Origin: Sphingomonadaceae bacterium
GTDB taxonomy: Bacteria; Pseudomonadota; Alphaproteobacteria; Sphingomonadales; Sphingomonadaceae
Assembly (NCBI GenBank): GCA_947442095.1
Contig: CANEVG010000119.1
Span: 1 to 9,460 of the forward strand
Reading direction: 5' to 3'
DNA length: 9,460 nt
The notes beneath the pieces are model-generated. The model was not told the DNA's origin and ran no database searches. It worked only from the letters and a program-made list of their open reading frames with translations. Of this stretch, positions 4,958-9,460 are shown piece after piece. Position 1 is the stretch's first letter, and the number at the start of each line of letters is the position of its first letter. A program made the position numbers and the translations under genes.

Positions 4958-7215
4958 GCACCGCTGATTTCCTGTTGGAGCTGCGCTCTGAAGAAATCCC
5001 CGCGCGGATGCAGGCTGGTGCGCGCGCCGATCTGGAAAAGCTCTTCCGCCGCGAGATGCAGGCCGCTGGTCTTGCTGTGGGTGACGTCACCGTCTGGTCC
5101 ACCCCCCGCCGCCTGACCTTGATCGCTAAGGCCCTCCCGCTCGCCACGGAGGCGGTGCAGGAGGAAACCAAAGGCCCGCGCACTTCCGCGCCCGAACAGG
5201 CGCTCGTGGGCTTCCTGCGCAAGACCGGCCTCGCCAAGGACCAACTCACCGAACGCGATGGCGTGTGGTTTGCGGTCGTCGAAAAGCCGGGCCGGGCGGC
5301 CGCCGATGTGCTCGCCGAGGCGATCCCTGCGATCATTCGCGCGTTCCCCTGGCCCAAGTCGCAGCGCTGGGGCGCGGCCAGCCTCCAGCCGGATTCGCTC
5401 CGCTGGGTGCGCCCGCTTTCGGGTATCATCGCACTGCTGGGCGAAATGCTGGTCGAGTGCGATATCGGCGATGTCCGCTCGGGCCGCACCACGATGGGCC
5501 ACCGTTTTCACCACAGCGGCGAAATCGAGGTCACCAGCGCCGCCGACTACGCCGCCAAACTTCGCGCCGCCCAGGTCATTGTTGATCACGCCGAGCGCGA
5601 GCAGATTGTCCGCAAAGGCGCACACCAGGCCGCTGCCGCAGCAGGCCTCGTGCTGGTTGAGGACGAAGGCCTCGTCATCGAGAACGCTGGCCTCACCGAA
5701 TGGCCCGTGCCGCTGCTCGGCCGCTTCGACGAAGCCTTCCTCGGAGTCCCCTCCGAAGTCATCCAGCTAACCGCGCGCGTGAACCAGAAGTACTTCATCT
5801 GCCGGGATAGCGCGGGCAAACTCGCCAACGCCTTCGTCTGCACCGCCAATATCGAAGCCACCGACGGCGGCGAAGTCATCATCGCCGGCAACCGCAAAGT
5901 CCTCGCCGCCCGCCTCTCGGACGCGCGCTTCTTCTGGGAGCAGGACCGCAAGACCCCGCTCGCGGCGCAAGCCGAAAAGCTGGCGCGGATTACCTTCCAC
6001 GAAAAGCTCGGCACCGTGGCCGATAAAGGCGAACGCGTCGCCAAGCTGGCCCGCTGGCTGGTGGAAGAAGGCATCGTAAAGCCCTCGCGCCTTCAGGAGA
6101 AAGGGTTGGGAGAGGGGGCCGCAGGCACCGCTTGCGCCACTCCCCTCTCCCCGACCCTTTCCCCTGAAGAGGAGAGGAAGGAGTTGGCCAACCAGGCCGA
6201 ACTCGCCGCCCGCCTGTGCAAAGCCGATCTCGTCACCGAAATGGTCGGCGAATTCCCTGAACTGCAAGGCCTCATGGGCGGCTACTACGCCCGCGCCGAA
6301 GGCCTGCCAGACGCCGCCGCCGATGCAATCCGCGATCACTATAAGCCGGTCGGGCAGGGCGACGACGTCCCCACTGCGCCGGTGACAGCGGCTGTGGCGT
6401 TGGCGGATAAGCTGGATACCATTGCTGGCTTTTTCGGCATTGGCGAGCAGCCGACCGGATCGCGTGATCCATTTGCTCTTCGGCGCGCGGCCATCGGTGT
6501 AATCCGCATTGTGCAAACCGGAATTCGCCTACCGCTTCGCCTTGTTTTTCGTCGCATCGCAGGCGAGTATCATTCTCAGGAAATCGACCGAGTATTCGGC
6601 GGCATGGCCGAGTATCTGAAAGAAACAAAAAGCTTCGACGAGCCTGAAGCAGCCGAAGCCGGAACTCCCGATCCGTTTGCTGACCGGTTCGCGTTCAAGC
6701 TGGGCGATGTGCTCGCTGAAGTCGCCTTCCTCGCCGACCGCCTCAAAGTCCAACAACGCGAAGCCGGCGTCCGCCACGACCTCATCGATGCGGTCTTCGC
6801 GCTTGGCGGCGAGGACGATCTCGTCCGCCTGCTCGCCCGCGTCCATGCTCTGCAGGCCTTCGTCACCACCGAAGACGGCACAAACCTCCTCGCCGGCTAC
6901 AAGCGCGCTGCGAATATCCTCAAGAAGGAAGAGTACGCGCCCGCTAAGGCCGACTACGCCCGCGAGCCCGCAGAAGCCGCGCTCATCGCCGCACTCGACG
7001 TGGCCGAACCGCAGGCTGAGGCCGCCGTCGCGGGGGAGCACTTCACCGCCGCCATGGCCGCGCTCGCCAGCTTGCGTGCGCCCATCGACGCCTTCTTCGA
7101 GGGCGTGACCGTCAACGATGCCGACCCGGCCAAGCGGGCGGTTCGGCTCGGCTTGCTTGACCGGTTCCGTGCTGCAGTGCACAAAGTTGCGGACTTTTCG
7201 CGGATCGAAGGGTAA
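4954..7215 (+). CDS. glyS: Glycyl-tRNA synthetase beta subunit with an internal palindromic insertion
   Basis: The 753-residue product is the tRNA-recognition subunit that partners GlyQ. The N-terminal region starts DFLLELRSEEIPARMQ. Family blocks follow: RVNQKYFICRDSAGKLANAF; the GNRKVLAARLSDARFFWEQD block; the HD-like start TFHEKLGTVADKGER with His349; then TEMVGEFPELQGLMGGYYAR and the DPFALRRAA block. The C-terminal anticodon-binding (DALR-type) domain includes LLAGYKRAANILKKEE. The protein is longer than the E. coli form (689 residues). Part of the excess is residues 380-411 (plus a few flanking ones), encoded by a palindromic repeat at 6091-6169 that keeps the frame open. A further stretch (about residues 530-585) before FLADRLKV is also extended and variable. 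The start is ATG 4954, coupled to the glyQ stop. An in-frame ATG at 4924 lies inside glyQ and adds only unconserved residues. The intact frame and conserved blocks suggest a working enzyme. Confidence 0.96.
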   Translation: MSTADFLLELRSEEIPARMQAGARADLEKLFRREMQAAGLAVGDVTVWSTPRRLTLIAKALPLATEAVQEETKGPRTSAPEQALVGFLRKTGLAKDQLTERDGVWFAVVEKPGRAAADVLAEAIPAIIRAFPWPKSQRWGAASLQPDSLRWVRPLSGIIALLGEMLVECDIGDVRSGRTTMGHRFHHSGEIEVTSAADYAAKLRAAQVIVDHAEREQIVRKGAHQAAAAAGLVLVEDEGLVIENAGLTEWPVPLLGRFDEAFLGVPSEVIQLTARVNQKYFICRDSAGKLANAFVCTANIEATDGGEVIIAGNRKVLAARLSDARFFWEQDRKTPLAAQAEKLARITFHEKLGTVADKGERVAKLARWLVEEGIVKPSRLQEKGLGEGAAGTACATPLSPTLSPEEERKELANQAELAARLCKADLVTEMVGEFPELQGLMGGYYARAEGLPDAAADAIRDHYKPVGQGDDVPTAPVTAAVALADKLDTIAGFFGIGEQPTGSRDPFALRRAAIGVIRIVQTGIRLPLRLVFRRIAGEYHSQEIDRVFGGMAEYLKETKSFDEPEAAEAGTPDPFADRFAFKLGDVLAEVAFLADRLKVQQREAGVRHDLIDAVFALGGEDDLVRLLARVHALQAFVTTEDGTNLLAGYKRAANILKKEEYAPAKADYAREPAEAALIAALDVAEPQAEAAVAGEHFTAAMAALASLRAPIDAFFEGVTVNDADPAKRAVRLGLLDRFRAAVHKVADFSRIEG
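6091..6169 (+). repeat. Palindromic repeat element inserted in frame within glyS
   Basis: Left arm 6091-6117 (starting CTTCAGGAGAAAGGG) is matched by right arm 6142-6169 (ending CCCTTTCCCCTGAAG), about 25 of 28 positions pairing with one bulge around a 24-base loop. Within the loop GCAGGC and GCTTGC can also pair with one wobble. The arms resemble the CCCTCTCCCC / GGGGAGAGGG palindromes commonly seen between genes in proteobacterial genomes. Here the element is translated as residues 380-406 and reads LQEKGLGEG, a Gly/Ala/Thr loop, then TPLSPTLSPEEE. It lies between the conserved RVAKLARWLVEEG and AELAARLCKADLVTEM segments of GlyS. Confidence 0.8.
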
Positions 7216-7249
7216 GAGCCCGGGCGAATCCGGCTAAAACGACGGAAGC

Positions 7250-7255
7250 AGGGAG
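7250..7255 (+). promoter_or_regulatory. Probable ribosome binding site of ppdK
   Basis: AGGGAG lies 13 bases before ATG 7269, at the long end of normal spacing. No alternative in-frame start is better placed, and the protein start matches the family. Confidence 0.4.
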
Positions 7256-7268
7256 CTTTGGCGGCGGC

Positions 7269-9460
7269 ATGAGCGCATACGTATTCCACTTTGGCGGCGG
7301 TGCTACGAACGCTGACCCTCGCGCGCGCGACAAGACCATCACGGGCGGCAAGGGCGCAAACCTTGCCGAAATGGCGGGCATCGGCTTGCCCGTGCCCCCG
7401 GGCTTCACCATCAGCACCGAAGTCTGCACGGCCTACAACGCCGCGGGCAAGACGTTCGATCACGCCCTTCGCGCTGGCGTCGCAAGCGGGCTCGCGCATG
7501 TCGAGGCCGCCACCGGACGTACCTTCGGCGATCCCGCCAATCCGCTGCTCGTCTCGGTCCGCTCGGGCGCGCGCGTCTCCATGCCCGGCATGATGGACAC
7601 CGTGCTCAATCTTGGGCTGAATGACATCACCGTTAAGGGCCTCGCAGCCGGTTCGGGCGACGCTCGCTTTGCATGGGACAGCTATCGCCGCTTCATCCAG
7701 ATGTATTCCGATGTCGTGCTCGGCCTCGATCACCACCGCTTCGAGGATGCGCTGGAAATCGCCAAGGAAGACAACGGTTTTTTCGCCGATGTTGAGATGA
7801 GTGCAGAGCATTGGCAGGCGCTCGTTGCGCAGTATCAGGCCATTGTCGAGGAAGAGCTTGGCCGCCCGTTTCCGCAGGATGTGCACGAACAGCTTTGGGG
7901 CGCGATCGGCGCAGTGTTCGAATCGTGGGAATCAGATCGCGCCAAAGTCTACCGCCGCCTCAACGCCATCCCGCATGATTGGGGCACGGCGGTCAACGTG
8001 CAAGCCATGGTCTTTGGCAACATGGGCGAAACCTCCGCCACCGGCGTTGCGTTCACGCGCGATCCCGCCACCGGCGAGCGCGCCTACTACGGCGAATGGC
8101 TGGTCAACGCGCAGGGCGAGGACGTCGTCGCCGGCATCCGCACCCCGCAATACCTGACGAAAGCCGCGCGCGAGCGGGCAGGGGCCAAGCCGCTCTCGAT
8201 GGAAGAGGCGATGCCAGAAGCCTATGGGGAGCTGGCGCGCGTGTTCGATCTGCTCGAACTGCATTACAAGGACATGCAGGACATCGAGTTCACCGTCGAG
8301 CAGGGCAAGCTGTGGATGCTGCAGACCCGCTCGGGCAAGCGCACCGCCAAGGCCGCGCTCAAGATGGCGGTCGATATGGCCAGCGAGGGTCTGATCGACG
8401 AGGCCACGGCGGTGAAGCGCATAGATCCGATGGCGCTCGACCAACTGCTCCATCCCACGCTCGATCCCAAGGCCACGCGCGACGTGCTGACGCGCGGGCT
8501 GCCCGCTTCGCCGGGCGCGGCCACGGGCATGGTCGTGTTCGATGCCGATTCGGCGGAACACCGCGCGCAGATGGGCGAAAACGTCATTCTCGTGCGCGTC
8601 GAAACCAGCCCCGAGGACATTCACGGCATGCACGCCGCCAAGGGTGTGCTTACCGCGCGCGGCGGCATGACCAGCCACGCCGCCGTGGTGGCGCGCGGCA
8701 TGGGCCGCCCCTGCGTCTCGGGCGCATCGGGCCTCTCGATCGACATGGCCACTCGCACCGCGCGCATGGGCACGCGCGAGGTGAAGGAAGGCGATGTCAT
8801 CACGCTCGATGGCTCGACCGGCGATGTCATGCTTGGCGAAGTGGCCATGGTCGAACCAGAATTGGTCGGTGATTTTGCCGTGCTCATGGCCTGGGCCGAT
8901 CAGCACCGCCGCATGAAAGTGCGCGCCAATGCCGAAACCCCGCTCGATTGCCAGGTCGCGCGCCAGTTCGGCGCAGAAGGCGTCGGGCTCTGCCGCACCG
9001 AGCATATGTTTTTCGATGCGGGCCGTATCTCTTTGGTTCGCCAGATGATTTTGGCCGAGGACGAAGCTACGCGCCGCCGCGCGCTCGATAGCCTGCTCCC
9101 TGAACAGCGCGCCGATTTCACCGCGATCTTTGAAGTCATGGCTGGCCTGCCCGTCACCATCCGCTTGCTCGATCCGCCGCTCCACGAATTCCTCCCCCAT
9201 GGTGATGCCGAATTCGCGGAGCTGTCCGAAGCCACCGGTCTCGGTGTGGATCACTTGAAGCGCCGCGCGGGCGAACTGCACGAATTCAATCCCATGCTCG
9301 GCCACCGCGGCTGCCGCCTTGGCATCACCTTCCCCGAGATTTACGAAATGCAGGCCCGCGCGATCTTCGAGGCCGCCTGCAATGTGGCCGAAAAGAGCGG
9401 CGACGCGCCGATCCCCGAAGTCATGATCCCGCTCGTCGCCACCAAGCGCGAACTGCAGAT
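7269..9460 (+). CDS. ppdK: Pyruvate, phosphate dikinase, 3' end cut by window
   Basis: This cytoplasmic enzyme interconverts pyruvate, ATP and phosphate with phosphoenolpyruvate, AMP and pyrophosphate, linking gluconeogenesis and glycolysis. The visible 730 codons have no stop. The N-terminal ATP-grasp domain carries GGKGANLAEM (residues 26-35, Lys28) and SVRSGARVSMPGMMDTVLNL with Arg98. The swivelling phosphohistidine domain has GGMTSHAAVVARGMGRPC with catalytic His470. The threonine two residues earlier (Thr468) matches the site that regulatory kinases phosphorylate in some PPDKs. The PEP/pyruvate-binding barrel begins about residue 540 with LCRTEHMFF, RLLDPPLHEFLP and GHRGCRLGITFPEIYEMQAR. 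Family members are about 870-900 residues, so roughly 150 residues are missing, including the catalytic cysteine. The GGMTSH motif together with the N-terminal GGKGANLAEM argues for PPDK over PEP synthase. It lies 53 bases after glyS and may share its transcript. Confidence 0.96.
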   Translation, partial: MSAYVFHFGGGATNADPRARDKTITGGKGANLAEMAGIGLPVPPGFTISTEVCTAYNAAGKTFDHALRAGVASGLAHVEAATGRTFGDPANPLLVSVRSGARVSMPGMMDTVLNLGLNDITVKGLAAGSGDARFAWDSYRRFIQMYSDVVLGLDHHRFEDALEIAKEDNGFFADVEMSAEHWQALVAQYQAIVEEELGRPFPQDVHEQLWGAIGAVFESWESDRAKVYRRLNAIPHDWGTAVNVQAMVFGNMGETSATGVAFTRDPATGERAYYGEWLVNAQGEDVVAGIRTPQYLTKAARERAGAKPLSMEEAMPEAYGELARVFDLLELHYKDMQDIEFTVEQGKLWMLQTRSGKRTAKAALKMAVDMASEGLIDEATAVKRIDPMALDQLLHPTLDPKATRDVLTRGLPASPGAATGMVVFDADSAEHRAQMGENVILVRVETSPEDIHGMHAAKGVLTARGGMTSHAAVVARGMGRPCVSGASGLSIDMATRTARMGTREVKEGDVITLDGSTGDVMLGEVAMVEPELVGDFAVLMAWADQHRRMKVRANAETPLDCQVARQFGAEGVGLCRTEHMFFDAGRISLVRQMILAEDEATRRRALDSLLPEQRADFTAIFEVMAGLPVTIRLLDPPLHEFLPHGDAEFAELSEATGLGVDHLKRRAGELHEFNPMLGHRGCRLGITFPEIYEMQARAIFEAACNVAEKSGDAPIPEVMIPLVATKRELQ

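Noticed and set aside
6091..6169. Intrinsic terminator inside glyS
   Set aside because: The stem lacks a T-tract and lies in mid-gene with conserved coding sequence continuing beyond it, so an inserted repeat is the better explanation.
7932..9305. A 457-codon open frame on the minus strand opposite ppdK
   Set aside because: It is rich in His, Arg, Ala and Gly as expected for the complement of a GC-biased gene, has no recognisable domain, and overlaps the strongly conserved PPDK sequence.

Overview
The window looks like a chromosomal segment of a GC-rich alphaproteobacterium, most likely of the order Sphingomonadales. This is inferred from protein wording and gene order (rplY-pth; glyQ-glyS-ppdK with a divergent TraB-family lipoprotein gene); no database comparison was possible. 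Five housekeeping genes are intact or nearly so and one more runs off the right edge. Three small stretches between them are decayed genes. No tRNA, rRNA, CRISPR array, insertion sequence or complete mobile element was recognised.

Left part (1-1279): a plus-strand tetratricopeptide-repeat (TPR) protein gene enters from the left edge and is broken by four in-frame stop codons and a frameshift before ending at 725. Facing it is a minus-strand relic (1126-868) of a small PEP-CTERM surface protein: a signal peptide in one frame, and a Thr/Ser/Gly-rich linker plus a C-terminal sorting signal in another. A long hairpin lies between the two convergent 3' ends. The 153 bases at 1127-1279 are relatively AT-rich and hold an 8-bp inverted repeat with a T-run, but no gene.

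Middle part (1280-4045): the minus-strand pair rplY then pth encodes ribosomal protein L25 and peptidyl-tRNA hydrolase, with a GC-rich hairpin in the 60-base gap. Upstream of rplY, 2528-2741 (214 bases) holds only a possible rplY promoter. Next is a plus-strand ORF without a start codon (2742-3059) that resembles the small GIY-YIG-like family. Then comes a minus-strand TraB/GumN-family lipoprotein gene, divergent from glyQ.

Right part (4046-9460): glyQ and glyS encode the alpha and beta subunits of tetrameric glycyl-tRNA synthetase and overlap by ATGA. ppdK (pyruvate, phosphate dikinase) follows after 53 bases and is cut at the right edge after about 730 codons. glyS carries an unusual feature: a nearly perfect 79-base palindromic element lies inside the reading frame and adds roughly 32 to 36 Pro/Ser/Glu/Gly-rich residues between two conserved segments.

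I see no new multi-gene system. The most interesting points are the in-frame palindromic insertion in glyS, the co-decayed TPR and PEP-CTERM genes, and the start-less GIY-YIG-like remnant.
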